From assembly GCF_932274485.2 (NCBI RefSeq), contig NC_065883.2, forward strand, positions 47,214,539-47,278,538: a DNA stretch of 64,000 bases. Direction: 5' to 3'. A model generated the notes under the pieces. It was not told where the DNA came from. It ran no database searches and was given only the letters and a program-made list of their open reading frames with translations. This document shows, piece after piece, positions 11,444-23,559 of this stretch. Both the position numbers and the translations under genes were made by a program. This stretch comes from Patella vulgata (taxonomy: Eukaryota > Mollusca > Gastropoda > Patellidae). The first letter of the stretch is position 1. Every line of letters starts with the position of its first letter.

Positions 11444-11977
11444 CACTGAGAAGTAGTAAGAGTGAGATTTGTACGTTTAGGGCATAGATATCTCCCGATT
11501 TGGTAAATTTCTATGAATATCGGTAAAATTCTAATTATCGCAACAAATCTAATACGAAGGGGCTAAAATCTGTAGGTACGGTGTGTTAATTAACAGGGGT
11601 GAAAATCTCGGCGACAGTGTGTTTTCTGTACCGGTGTGTTAATTAACGAACGGGTTAAAAACGACTGACACGGTGTGTATTCTTTGTTTGGTGAGTTTTC
11701 TCGAAAGTGTGTTATAACTGCACCAAAGGTGTTTTATCAAGGACCAACAGGCTTTATCTGACGCGTAGGTGTTAAATCCAATTTACCGTGCGATTTCTTG
11801 TTTCCGTGTGTTTTAAGCAGATCGGTCTTTGTTAAGTGTAGGTCTTTATACATGGATTTATACGTGCTGTAGTTACATTTGTTCGTTCTTATACGTATTT
11901 CATTTCTTGGTGAATACTACATGTTTTATACTTCGTACCATAGTCGGGCTGCAATTATTTATATATTTGTCTTTTTT
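11444..11977 (+). repeat. Left long terminal inverted repeat
   Basis: Complementary to 14876-15449 over its whole length except one gap of about 43 bp. It carries two copies of the palindrome GTTAATTAAC (near 11588 and 11639). It is a diverged relative of the ends at 1480, 61079 and 62518. Confidence 0.8.
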
Positions 11978-14875
11978 GTGGGTTTAATTTGTTTATATAT
12001 TATCGTGCGTACCACTGAAGTATAAATGCACGTTATTTACCGATAACCGGACCAGCCTCCATTGATATCAGACTAACGAATCTGTTTCGAAAACCAAGTT
12101 TATAAATATAAAATCGAGCAATTGATGAAAAACTATTGGTTTCGTCATGTCTATATTTACTACATGTGGGCGTTTTAATGCATAAATGTATTGTTTCTTA
12201 CCTGGGTTGTAAAAAGGACTATCCAAGAAAAATTTAATTTCCACATATATATCAAATAATAATTCACATATCAAATAACACTAATGCAAATAGGGACATG
12301 CGCCGGCGGTGATATTGTCCATTGACCTTTGACTTAATATGGAAATAGAGGCTTTACAAGAACAGCTAATTTTAAACACTTGTTAATATTTCTATTGTTT
12401 ACGATTGTATGAATTAGCTTTATTATTTTTCTCCCGGTACTAATAAACTATGGGTCAAGTGGATCCAATTTTTATTATGTGATTTATCAACGTGATGACA
12501 GATCGAGAGCATGGGCTCCATGTATCTATTTATAAAAGCATGCAATCACCTTTGGGAATCAGCTTCCAGTCTAAAACGACTTTAAAATCTCTTTTGTTAT
12601 TTCGGCCGCTTTATTTGAAAAGATTTTCATAATATGCCGTAGTAATTTGTCATTTTGTTTTTATTGTTAATTCTGTTTAATTGTGAACATTTCGAAATCT
12701 AAATATTTAATATTTATTCTTGGGTACGGGTTTAGAATAGTGTTATAGCATGATTTATTTGTTAAAGATCTGTTAATTCTGAAACAACAATTTATTGCTG
12801 TAGTGATCAATTTCAACATTTTCACTATAGATGTATTCTAAAGTCATAGTTTTAAACTTAAATAGCTTCATTTACAATATTTCCGGCCATATATTATGCT
12901 AAATTGAGTCCCATGTCATAAGTCTTCAACTTTTAGAACCGTCCATAGCACACATTATGTCCAGAATTTGACGTTTTAACAGCTTAATTAATAAATTTGT
13001 TAAAGAAAACTATTTCAGAACAACAATAATTTCTTATACACCTTTGATGTAATTAATTGTTCGTTTGACAAATTACGGTTTTGAAATAGGATACACAACA
13101 CATCTATATTAATTTACAGGGTCATATTTTGAATTTTAATAAACCAAGGTTCATTCAAGAAAATTATTGTTGTGTTCTGATAAATTAAGTGTACCTGGGC
13201 CCTGTTTCTCAAAATCTTAACTAAGATAAAACACATTCACTAAAATTGTTGAGCTGGGGCAATAATTAATTTATTACCCCTAATAAAGTCTGACAATTAA
13301 CAGTTGTTATATAACATCTAGGTCAACGGTGATCCAATGGTGTTCAGCGAAGCGTACTTCCTGCTCTGATGGCAGTTTGTGTTGTAATATTATGTGACTT
13401 GGAAATACGTTTAATAATTTAACAAATTCAAGAAGAAGAAGAAGAACAACCAAAGGCATCAAATTTTCGCATACATGTATTTCCAATACGACAATTTTTT
13501 TGTTTTGAAATATACTGTAGAAAAATAACTTAGTCCTCTAACTTAAGTACCACATGATAATAATGTAATAGTTAGTATTTCATTGTATTTAAATCTTATA
13601 ATCCCTCTTGTTGTTTTCAAGTACCGTGAATGTATCGGAATCGAAATCCCAGATAGGATATACATTTTGATATTATATGTAAGATATGCTTACAATTATA
13701 CTCAGTTTTGATATTATTTGTAAGATATGCTTACAATTATACTCATAGAGAATTTTGGCGCTGGTAAATGTAGCAAATGGTGGACCACCTTATTCTCACT
13801 CGATAATCGTCGCTATTTGATTCATTCTTGCATTTCCCATCAATGGTGATAGTACAATTTGAAAAATAATATCCGATTAGTCATGTTTGTATATTTTACA
13901 AGCCGTATGAAGCCACGGCTTAACTATCAAAATAATTCATTTTCTTCGAAAAGAATTGACGGCCTTTTTGAATATTTCCTTCTAGCTCACTGTTAAATTC
14001 CACTTGTTGACCATGTTTCTTTTGAATCGCCCTAATATTACACAAAATATCATTATGGGAGTAGAGCTAATACGCATAGAAGCGAATGCTTCGGCCCATA
14101 TCAACTGCCAATTAAAGAAAAAATAAATAAAGCAGATAATTTATACGTTACAATTTAATTAAAACGTTTAATATATGAAGGCATATGCATATCAATAATG
14201 TAATAATAAATAATGGTATTGCTTGTACCTTTGTCTTGTCTATTTTACTTGTGTGTTTGAACATTTCTCTGATTATAATAGAATCGCTTGGGCTGTTTTT
14301 GTTTTTTTTTTTCATTTGAGATACTAACCGAAATTTCCTATGAGAAACAAAATAAATTGTATACATGTTGATAAAATATCAAGCTTTATTCAATTGAGAT
14401 GATAGAGAAGTAAAACATACATTTATGTCATTGCAATAAGACCAACACTGAACAGACCATAGTATGTCATTCTTGAATTAAGTGTAACAGGTAAAAAGAG
14501 TCACACTCCATCCAACTATTTCAGGAAATCCATTAACAGTGTCGCCTTTCGGTCTGAGATCAAAGGGGGTCTGAGATCAAAGGGCAATATTTCGTGTGAA
14601 AAGCGTGCTCTCCTGATAGTATAAATTCTATAATAAGGATGAGACTGAATCCACTATTAAGTGATGTGTTTAAATTTAGCCGTTCTCGTAAAACCCATAT
14701 TTCCATAGGCCGGAATTGTGTACGCAAAGACAAGCTTGTTACACAAAGTGTGATGGAATCAGAGCATACCAGAAGATGTTCGACGATCAGCTCCACGTGT
14801 TGGAGGCGGACGTGAGTTCCTATTATTAGACATGATTAGTGTTATTTGGTATGTGATTTATCTATTGTTATATAG

Positions 14876-15449
14876 ATAAAAAAGACAAATATATAAATAA
14901 TTGCAGCCCAACTATGGTACGAAGTATAAAACACGTAGTATTCACCAAGAAATGAAATACGTATGAGAACGAACATCTAACTACAGCACGTATAAATCCA
15001 TGTATAAAGACCTACACTTAACAAAGACCGATCTGCTTAAAACACACGGAAACAAGAAATCGCACGGTAAATTGGATTTAACACCTACGCGTCAGATAAA
15101 GACTGTTGGTCCTTGATAAAACACCTTTGGTGCAGTTATAACACACTTTCGAGAAAACTCACCAAACAAAGAATACACACCGTGTCAGTCGTTTTTAACC
15201 CGTTCGTTAATTAACACACCGGTACAGAAAACGCACCATCGCCGAGATTTTCACCCCTAGCGATAATTATATCACCACTCAGTCAATTTCTCACCCCTGT
15301 TAATTAACACACCGTACCTACAGATTTTAGCCTCTTCGTATTAGATTTGTTGCGATAATTAGAATTTTACCGATATTCATAGAAATTTATCAAATCGGGA
15401 GATATCTATGCCCTAAACGTACAAATCTCACCTTTACTACTTCTCAGTG
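14876..15449 (-). repeat. Right long terminal inverted repeat
   Basis: Reverse complement of the left repeat. It keeps an extra segment (gcgataattatatcaccac...) that corresponds to the gcgagttaattatcgc part of the 1480, 61079 and 62518 copies, so the right repeat is closer to the ancestral form. Two GTTAATTAAC sites lie near 15205 and 15299. Confidence 0.8.
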
Positions 15450-16167
15450 TATGCTGTTATCTGTTCTATTTCGTACAAAGCGCTCAATAACATTTACCAA
15501 AACACATTTCATCGTGACCAACGCCCCCTGAATGTATATGTCTGTATGTTAGAGCTGCATTTGCTACCGAATGTTGTCTTTTGCAACATCATTAAATCAT
15601 AAACATGTACTTATACAGTATAACCATATATCTGTCTGTTCAGATATTTTTTATAACAATCAATGTTATCATGTCAGCTATTATACCACAGAAATACAAG
15701 TTTCCCAAAGTTGATTTAAGTTGAAATTAAATTAATCTATTAATTGTAATCGCCTGTACACACAACCTATTTAAATTGAACATTATTTGTCAAACAATAA
15801 ATTGTAAAATTTAATTAACAAACCTTATTCTTGACTATATAGTTCCTGGAACAAAAGGATTTACTACAAACCAATAAATAAAAAAGATGATCGTTCAAAA
15901 CGCCAGTTGATAATATCCTCTTCTTTATCAAACAATAAAATGTAAAATTAAATTAACAAACATTGTTCACAATATTTCCTGGAACAAAAGGATTTACAAC
16001 AAACTAATAAATTAATAAATATGCACAGTTAAAATGAACCAGAAAACAACAGAAACTGTAAATAGAGGGTATTAAATAATTAAAACGTATTCACTTTGTC
16101 AGAATGTCTGTCTGCTGGGACATCTGGAATGAAGAATAAAATGGACATAGAAATAAAAAAAAATCAA
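15450..16167. other. AT-rich spacer with a local duplication
   Basis: Two copies of a segment of about 90 bp (caaacaataaa.tgtaaaat...aattaacaaac...cctggaacaaaaggattta) start near 15791 and 15930, about 139 bp apart. No coding sequence is seen. Confidence 0.5.
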
Positions 16168-16785
16168 TTAACTGCATTTCATAACCGCTAAGAAAGAGGC
16201 ATTGTAAACTTCTTCCAAATAAGTAGGGTGAGCCATACAAATATTTTTTTCTAAATTTGCCTTTAAATTTGGAACAAAACGTTCCTTACCCGCCGAAGAA
16301 AAATAAAAAAGTGATTTATCAGAAATTGGCTGATTCATGACGTATCTACGAAATCGGGGCTGTGCTTTCAATGCCTCTTTTGTTTACCCGAGTGACGAAA
16401 ACTTTGAAAGCCCATCATCCATTCCTTCTTTATTTATCCAAAGTCCCATCCCGGCAATTTCTGCTGTTAGGCGCTCTTTTTTCCTAATCTCAAGTTGTCC
16501 CCTTTCTTTTAATTTATCCCTTTTCGCCAAAAAAACCTCTAACCGTTTTCTCTCAATCTCTTCGCGCCTTTGTCTAAATTTAGAAAGTTGGTTTTTCGTT
16601 ATAATCCGAGCATCCATTATGACCAAATTACGTCTATCAGGAGAAAGAGTTTTAAGCCATTCGTTAGATTTATTCATTTTATATAAAATGGATGCTTCCT
16701 TGCCAAAAGTATTAGACGAGGGCGCAATCCTCATTAATCTATCGAGATGACTGAACACGGTTTCCGGCAGTTTGTTGTGAGGCAT
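16168..16785 (-). pseudogene. Unrecognised coiled-coil protein fragment
   Basis: The upstream reading frame (16785-16384, 133 codons) starts MPHNKLPETVF and has a basic/acidic helix (RQRREEIERKRLEVFLAKRD, then KLKERGQLEIRKKERLTAEI) that should form a coiled coil. A second frame (16371-16168) continues with KSLFYFSSAGKERFVPNLKANL. The two together resemble, from memory, a domain seen in many invertebrate transposon-linked proteins, but I cannot name it. The frame change between them implies a break or an intron. It lies on the same strand and side as the transposase-like gene and may belong to the same original unit. Confidence 0.4.
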
Positions 16786-17658
16786 GGCAGAACCCGAACA
16801 TGAAGGATTAAAGTCATCTCAATACTCAAGTAAAATATTTGAAATGTACTTTTTAAACTCGACAAAGAGGATTTAAAAAAAATGGATGAGGGTTGAATTA
16901 ATATCGGAATTAAAATCTAATTTTTTTAAGTGATCAAGGACCGGATCGTTTTCAATTTTAATCAGAGATTCAAACAGGTGTGATTTATTTACCTTCTGCA
17001 AAGTCATGTAAATTTGTGGTTTCAAAAAAATCATGTAATTTTTTATAAATATGTTTCATATCAAGAGCATTAAAACCGCTTTCTAATATGTGCCACAGTG
17101 GAGCAGTTATTAGTTTATTTATGGCTACAGAATAATTAAATAAGATACTATGATTATGAAAGTAATTTACACCAAGTTACCGAAAAGTGTCTGGAAAATA
17201 AAGACTACCACTTAAAAAGTTTGTTTCGGTTATTTTCCGGTCTCAAATAGTTCTGCGTATTTAGAGCTAGCAAATATTTATTTCCTAAAGTAAATAGAGC
17301 GCCACGTAAACGAAGGTTGTAACGACCAAATAAAAAAAAATCCCAAAATGCTGCAATGAGTTTATCTTGCCATGCTCATGGATTAAAAAGTTAGAAATGA
17401 AACGAAGCTATTACAGCTAGCTCTGTACCGAAATCGCCAAAAAAAAACAAATCAAAAATTAAACCAAAGAGTTGTAATCGAAATTTTTGCTCACGTTCGC
17501 TATTAAATAAACACGAAAGTCGAAGCGCGTAATGAGTGTATTTTTACTTGGCTTCATATACCAATACATGTTTGTATAATACCACGTGGAAAGCTATTTG
17601 TGACGTATATTTGCTGCGACCTCCAAAATCACGTGCGCGGGACTAAACATTGCTCACT
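16786..17658. other. Spacer without recognisable genes
   Basis: AT-rich sequence with poly-A runs. On the minus strand there may be intron sequence between the fragments at 17.66-18.32 kb and 16.17-16.79 kb. No repeat copy was noticed elsewhere in the window. Confidence 0.4.
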
Positions 17659-18317
17659 TCAGAAAATATCCCCGATGATGCAGTCAGGCAGAGACCTGTG
17701 CATGTTTATATAAGGACAAATAAGTGACCATTGAACCACTCTACCAAAGTCTCCTCGACAATTTTGTTTTCTGTCAGGAAATTTTTTATCTTTGTGATGA
17801 CCGGATTGCATGAGAATTTGGAAAGCGTCTTGACTATTTGTAGATCTATTATTACTATTTTCCATATGCTTGGCAGAACTACTACTTATTGTCATATTCA
17901 TCACATACATGTACATATTTACTGTTTTCTTTATCATTTTTTTTGTTCAAAGTCAGTTCAATTTGCACAAACTTGCCAAATTCATCTGTGACTTGACTAT
18001 CGTTTAGATTTGACGAAATTTGAATCATACTTTGATCGCTCCTCGACTTTCTGACGAAAAAAGCATGCACGCAGTCATTCGTTATATTTTCAGGCAAAGG
18101 TTGTTTAAACATTTGATTTGGAATAAAAAGTTCTGTGTCTGTCTTTTGAACAAGACTTTCGAACGATATCGATGAACTTGAAAGTATAAGGAATCCCCAC
18201 TACACTCCAATCTAAATATATAAATGCTTTCTCGCATATTTTAAGGGAAACAATCGTAGTCGATGATGAGGTAGACCCTCCGCCAGACCCAGCCATGATG
18301 ATGAATATTACCGGCAC
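17659..18317 (-). pseudogene. Candidate 5' exons of a minus-strand gene
   Basis: Short frames follow each other: 18317-18105 (with MAGSGGGSTSSSTTIVSLK and ICEKAFIYLDWSVVGIPYTF), 18112-17882 and 17937-17659 (SQDAFQILMQSGHHKDKKF, PDRKQNCRGDFGRVV). A possible donor, acacag|gtctct, follows near 17695. The pieces look coding (low stop density, biased composition) but no family is certain. They could be the N-terminal exons of the coding material at 16.2-16.8 kb. Confidence is limited because splice sites were read by eye. Confidence 0.3.
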
Positions 18318-18724
18318 GAGTGAGAGCGGACGTTTTTTATTGGTCTAGATTCCAGGGATTCCCAGTATTTCACTCATACGGCTAATGAAAAACAGTATAC
18401 CTTACGGCCGTGTTAAGAAGTTTTAGTCGGTTGCCATGCATTATATACAAAGCTATTTTTCATTTGGCTGTGAACGCATCAAATTTACAGCTCTCATCCA
18501 ATGAAATCTATTGTTATATCTCTCTATATTAAACACGACAACATTCCGATAACTTTTGTTTAGCGGGTAAATATCAATAAACGGGACATTATGCGGTAAA
18601 TTATTTCTAAAATAATTGTTATAAATGATGAAAACAACCAAATAAAACTTCAAAATTTTTTGTGTTGGAAAGCAGTGCGGCCGAAAATAGCCCCCTCGAT
18701 CCTAGTTCCAATTCAACACCGCCT
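18318..18724. other. Spacer up to the resumed LTR
   Basis: No gene. A tatataca TATA-like sequence near 18442 could serve the minus-strand exons. The right edge at about 18724 is the junction with Gypsy-1 LTR sequence. Confidence 0.35.
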
Positions 18725-19191
18725 AAAATATTGCGATTATTATTAGCAGCAAGGTTTCTAGTGGAAATGCTGCAGGGAGTTGGGGAGCGTAAATAAGGTG
18801 GTCTGGAACCGAATTTGGGCACTAAAGGGGGATAACTCCTCTTGGGCTTGATATTTTTATTTACAGAAAAACCGTACCAATCCACAAGTTCCTGAATCGT
18901 GTATCGCGTACAACAAGTATCCTGATATATTCACAACTTTAAAAACTAAGTACCGGTATTAATAACTATTCTCAACGTGGAACTAGTAAAACTTGTAACT
19001 TCAATGTACATTTTTAAATATTAAATATTGTATTAATTATTATATATATTAATGTAATAAAGTTTGTGTTGTTCTTAATTGAAGTACTCTGTTATCTGTT
19101 CGTGTCTGGGTTATTGCAGAGGGTCTTCACATACAGGTACAGAACGCCCGCAAATACGTTGGTTGCCAGCCGGAGGGTTGGTCGCGCAACA
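18725..19191 (+). repeat. Gypsy-1 5' LTR, second part
   Basis: Aligns with 27254-27719 of the 3' LTR at about 93 percent by eye and ends GGTCGCGCAACA, complementary to the TGTT start. It includes an AATAAA-type signal (gtaataaagtttgtg) near 19054. The PBS follows immediately. Confidence 0.85.
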
Positions 19192-19193
19192 AT

Positions 19194-19210
19194 TGGTGTC
19201 AGAAGTGGGA
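19194..19210 (+). promoter_or_regulatory. Gypsy-1 primer-binding site
   Basis: TGGTGTCAGAAGTGGGA lies two bases after the LTR end CAACA. TGG plus such a sequence directly after an LTR is the usual tRNA-primer site of Ty3/Gypsy elements. The matching tRNA was not determined. Confidence 0.75.
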
Positions 19211-19228
19211 TATATTGAAGTTCTGTAG

Positions 19229-20673
19229 TTGGTGAACCCTTTTTCAGACATGAGCTATTCTGAGATTACTTTCAAAGAGCAATCTGTGCCTTGTCATCAG
19301 AATTTAAATGATAGTATTGCCTCAAGAGGTTCTAGTATGGAAGACCCTGACTTCACTGTTTTGGATGAGACTGTTGATGACACTTTGTCCGTAGCTGATG
19401 TCCTCCAATCTGTGGAGAAACGAATAGAAGCTTCGATTTTTAGAAGTCATGAAAACCTAGAAAAGAGAATAATAAAAATGACTAAAAATATCTTGACAAA
19501 TTATAATAGAGCAACTGAAAACTCTCTATCACATATGACTTTAGAAATTGAAAAGGTTAGTTCCGAGGTGAATGAATTGAAATCCTCACGACAAACCTGT
19601 GGTGCTCCAATACACACCCTACAAAATCCATGCAATGAGTTAACTACAGATATAAACAATAGTTATGGTAAAACTCCAAGGTTAGGCACACAACCTGGTA
19701 GTAGTAGTTTGACATGTCAAGATGTACCCACAGAGGGGTTTTATCATTTGAGGGAGACTACTCCAAATAATCATATGCCTGCCCCCACCAAAATGAGACC
19801 ACCAAGTTACAATGGAAGTGAGGAGCTTGAAGATTATCTTGCCCAGTTTGAAGTCCTATCAGAATTAAATCGCTGAGATTATAAGACTAAGTCCCTATAT
19901 CTTGCCAGCAGCCTTGACGGAAGTGCAAGGTCCCAGCTAAATGAATTATCCCATGAGCAAAGAAGGGATTATGATAATCTTGTTCAAATATTAAAGGGAC
20001 TATCCCGATTTGAACAGTCTCAAAAATAAAAATCCGAGTACGTATGAAATTTAAGCACCAAAATATAGAGGAGTGGTGTATTTAGCTTGTCTCAAAATTT
20101 CAGCTCAAAATATTGAGTCGTGTGGACGTGAACGTCAAAACTGCTTATCCGGACACGTAACCCTTTTAAGATTTCGGGTCAATTTTTTCGTCGGGTTACC
20201 TGATAATCGATTCCCGTTCCCTTAGAGGTCTATACTGTGAATGACCCACATGTTGTATTTGATAACGAAAGGTAAATTTAACCTACACATTATTTTTATA
20301 AAATAAAAGACTGTTTTTATCCAGATACCATATCATACTGCTTGGGATACAGATCCCCATTTCCAGATGAAGACAGACAGGTTTAAGTTGTTCGAAAACG
20401 TATAACATATACTGAGTTAGTTGCTCGGCCCTAAGGTAGAGGATTTTAAGCTATTTTAACACAAAAATAAGCAGTTTTATTCTCCAAAATATTATCGGGA
20501 TTGGCCCTTTAAACCTTAGATTTGGCTCAACCAATAGGGCTGAAATATTTAAGGCCACCCTTCAGATTAGAACCAAGCAGAGAAATGAAAGTATATCTGA
20601 TCTTGCTCAGTCGATCAAGAACCCTCGCAAAGGATTATTTTATAGATGCTTTACCAGATACCGATATGAGGCT
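19229..20673 (+). pseudogene. Gypsy-1 gag
   Basis: The first 215 codons begin MVNPFSDMSYSEITFKEQ. They include a coiled-coil-like stretch (VEKRIEASIFRSHENLEKRI) and then the capsid-type start RPPSYNGSEELEDYLAQFEV. Downstream gag sequence (LYLASSLDGSARSQLNEL, then IRTKQRNESISDLAQSIK) is split by a 514-bp TTAA MITE at 19995-20508. No zinc knuckle was seen before the protease. Fossil, with several breaks. Confidence 0.75.
19995..20508. mobile_element. 514-bp MITE with TTAA target duplication in gag
   Basis: TTAA flanks both ends (19991-19994 and 20509-20512). The terminal inverted repeats AGGGACTATCCCGAT and AGGGCCAATCCCGAT share 13 of 15 bases. Gag coding sequence continues on either side. TTAA duplication is typical of piggyBac and Kolobok elements; the AGGG start fits Kolobok at least as well. 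No ORF inside. Confidence 0.8.
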
Positions 20674-21762
20674 TTGACTTCGTGTAGCCAGAGTCAACAT
20701 ATAGGTGTAGCTGAGCTGTTAGCTGTACAGCTGGAGGCTTTTAGAATGGCAGACCGACAGAAGACACATCGGGTTCATGCAGTCGGACAATCTAAGGAAC
20801 AAAACCTGTCTGGAGATTGTCATGAACAGACAAAATTCAATGACGTTGTCCAGGGTTTGCGACAGGATATGCAGCTTCTAACAAAACATCTGCAGCGATT
20901 GTCCGCTTCTCACTTACAATCTGAAAGAAATAGAATAAATGATTACCAAAATAATTCATATCAAAACGGCAATGCCTACAATAGGAATTTAAGGCCTTGG
21001 AGAGGGAATCAGAGACCAGTGAAACGGGCAGACGTCGATTTCGGAGACCAGACCTTGACGAGAACAGAGACCAACCAGGTCTCAATAAGGGCCTCAAAAT
21101 ATGGAGATGAGGGACTGTTTGTGCCAACACTAATTGAGGGTCTACCTGTCACAATGCTAGTGGACACTGGGGCCAATATTACAGTTTTAAATAGGGAAGT
21201 GTTGGACAAGTTGTCTCAAAAGTCCTCGTTTATAAAACTTTTGCCAGTTAACTTGAGCATGATAACTGCAACTGGAGAGTTGTCTCCCTTTCATGGAAAA
21301 ACACACTTGAAAATAAAATTAGGGAAAAGTAATGTCACTCAAGAAGTTTATGTTACTGACATTCAAAACGATGGCATTTTGGGTTTAGATTTTTTAACAA
21401 ATATAGGGGGAGATGTAATTCTCAGTAAGAATTGTTTAAATGTTAAAGCAGAGGAAATTTCTTGTTACCTCTTCTCAGCTGATGCAGAGCCAAAAGTGTG
21501 CAGGCTTGCTGTAGCTGAAGACACAGTTGTTCCCCCTGAAACAGAGATTATTGTTTCAGGAAAATTCATTGATCCTGTGATTAATATGAAAAAAGGAATT
21601 ATAGAACCTTTGCCAGGGTTTACTAAAAAGACAGGACTATTACTAGCTAAATGCTTTGTGAATACCAGGGGAGGGAATATTCCTCTACGTATTTTAAATG
21701 TAACAGACCAACCTTGTAAGATTTATAAGAACACAGTAGCGGCTCAATGTGAAGTTGCTTAG
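20674..21762 (+). pseudogene. Gypsy-1 gag end and protease
   Basis: Encodes the end of gag (RMADRQKTHRVHAVGQ, NRNLRPWRGNQRP) and an aspartic protease with the active-site motif MLVDTGANITVLNREVL and the later GILGLDFL motif. It is followed by a linker to RT. The protease cleaves the Gag-Pol polyprotein in this family. Part of a broken element. Confidence 0.8.
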
Positions 21763-21810
21763 GAAATTGTTAAAGTTGAACAGGATAATTCTGTTCAACC
21801 AGTATACAAT

Positions 21811-23270
21811 GTGACTAAAACTCACATATTACCTGATCATGTCATGGAAGTGCTTGATAGAAGTATACCAAATCTGAACGATTCTGAAAAAGAAAAATTA
21901 AAGAATCTATTAATTAAACATAGTGATTTATTCTCTAAAAATTCCTTAGATATAGGAGGGACAAATCTTGTGGAACATAAAATAAACACAGGTAATGCCA
22001 TGCCAATAAAGCAGCCGCCCAGACGTATACCACTGGCTAAACTTCAGGAAGCCAGGGAAGAAATAGAGAAAATGGCCAAACAGGGGATCATCTCTCCCTC
22101 AATCAGTCCTTGGTCATCCCCGGTGGTTTTAGTAAAGAAGAAGGATAACAGTACTAGATTTTGTGTTGATTACCGCAAGCTTAATGATGTGACTGTTAAA
22201 GACTCCCACCCCCTTCCCAGGATAGACGATACCTTGGATGCACTGTCTGGAGCAAAACTGTTTTCCACGCTTGATCTTAAAAGTGGATACCATCAAGTAA
22301 AATTAGCTGAGAGTGACAAAGAGAAATCAGCTTTTTCAGTGTATGGTAGTGGCTTGTGGGAGTTCAATGTAATGAGTTTTAGGCTTTGTAATGCCCCTGG
22401 CAGTTTTGAAAGATTGATGGAGAGGGTGCTAAAAGGCTTATCCTGGCAAATCTGTCTGGTCTACCTTGATGACATAATAGTATATTCGAAGTCGTTCGAA
22501 CAACACCTTGCAAATTTAACTAAGGTTTTTGAGTGCCTGAAACAGGCTAACCTAAAGCTAAATCCAAAAGAATGTCATCTAATGAAAGAAAAAGTTACTT
22601 ATCTTGGGCACATTGTTAGTACAGAGGGTATTGCAACTGATCCTGCCAAAACCGAGGCTGTGAAAAAAACTGGCCGGTGCCTGAAAATGTAAAACAAATT
22701 AGAAGCTATCTGGGACTTTGCTCCTATTACAGGAGATTTGTTAAGGGGTTTGCTGATATAGCAAGGCCATTACATAAACTCACAAAGAAAACAAGGCCAT
22801 TTCAATGGTCCGAGGAGTGTTATTTTGCCTTTCAAAGGTTGCGGACAGCGCTTAGAGTCGCCAGTTCTCGCCTATCACAATGACAAGTTCAGAATAGATT
22901 GTGATGCTAGCAATGAAGGATTGGGATCTGTACTCTCCCAGGTGCAATATGGTACAGAAAGAGTTATTTGTTTTTACAGTAAAGCTTTCTCTTAAGCCGA
23001 AAGAAAGTATTGTGTAACTAGAAGGGAACTTCTAGCTATGATAACATCAATTAAAAACTTTCACCATTATTTGTATGGAAGAAAATTTCTAATGCGAACA
23101 GACCATAGAGCGTTGAGATGGTTGTTTAATTTCAAAAATCCTTAGCTGCCTATGATTTTGAAATTGAGTACCGTCCTGGCAGAATCCACTCTAATGCTGA
23201 TGCACTGTCAAGGCGACCATGCTTCGAACGTAACTGTTCGAAATGCTCTTCTGCCGAAGAGAGATATGGG
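21811..23270 (+). pseudogene. Gypsy-1 reverse transcriptase and RNase H
   Basis: RT motifs in order: GIISPSISPWSSPVVLVKKK, RFCVDYRKLND, FSTLDLKSGYHQVKL and the catalytic YLDDIIVYS; then LGHIVSTEGI and a connection domain (IRSYLGLCSYYRRFV). RNase H follows (RIDCDASNEGLGSVLSQV, TDHRALRWL, ADALSRRP). The order RT-RNase H-integrase is that of Ty3/Gypsy. Broken. Confidence 0.88.
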
Positions 23271-23559
23271 TAATTTAGTCATGTTCAAAATGACTTAACC
23301 CCAATGGAAGATGTTGCACCAAAGCTGGTGCGAGCAAATAATGAAAATGCAAAACCTACCACTGACATATATCAATCCGGATGGTTGGCATTGGCACTAC
23401 TGATATCATTAATATGCCTTCTACCTTTTATCAACAGGACCATTCATCTGGCTTTGAGTATCCTCTGAATAATGTTGATATTTCTACAAAACAGAGAGAA
23501 GATAATATTTTAGCCCAGGTCATTGACTGGAAGGAAATGAATAGAAAACCTCCATGAGA

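Larger units (their letters stand above)
11444..15449. mobile_element. 4.0-kb non-autonomous DNA element with about 0.55-kb terminal inverted repeats (LTIR, CACTG ends)
   Basis: The left end CACTGAGAAGTAGTA and the right end TACTACTTCTCAGTG are exact complements. TAT lies directly outside both ends (11441-11443, 15450-15452), a possible 3-bp target duplication. The inverted repeats run 11444-11977 and 14876-15449; the left lacks about 43 bp present in the right. CACTG ends with a 2-3-bp duplication resemble EnSpm/CACTA-type (CMC) elements; that assignment is inference. The 2.9-kb interior holds no recognisable transposase, only short ORFs, a 40-bp direct duplication (13665-13745) and a GAA microsatellite near 13430. 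Confidence 0.75.
6302..18724. mobile_element. About 12.4-kb insertion splitting the Gypsy-1 5' LTR
   Basis: The LTR match breaks after caagata (6301) and resumes at aatattgcgattatt (about 18727). In the intact 3' LTR these two points are only about 30 bp apart. The insert holds a decayed DDE-like transposase gene, a 4-kb LTIR element and other minus-strand coding fragments. I could not find terminal inverted repeats or a target duplication at its outer ends, so it may be one large transposon with eroded ends or a composite of several events. Confidence 0.6.

Noticed and set aside
6302-18724. Polinton/Maverick or other virus-like large element
   Set aside because: No protein-primed polymerase, capsid, packaging ATPase or retroviral-type integrase was recognised in this insert.
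18663-19191. A shorter Gypsy-1 5' LTR starting TGTTGG at 18663
   Set aside because: TGTTG...CAACA looks attractive, but similarity to the 3' LTR starts only near 18725. The intact LTR begins TGTTACGG at 26217 and is matched at 5310.
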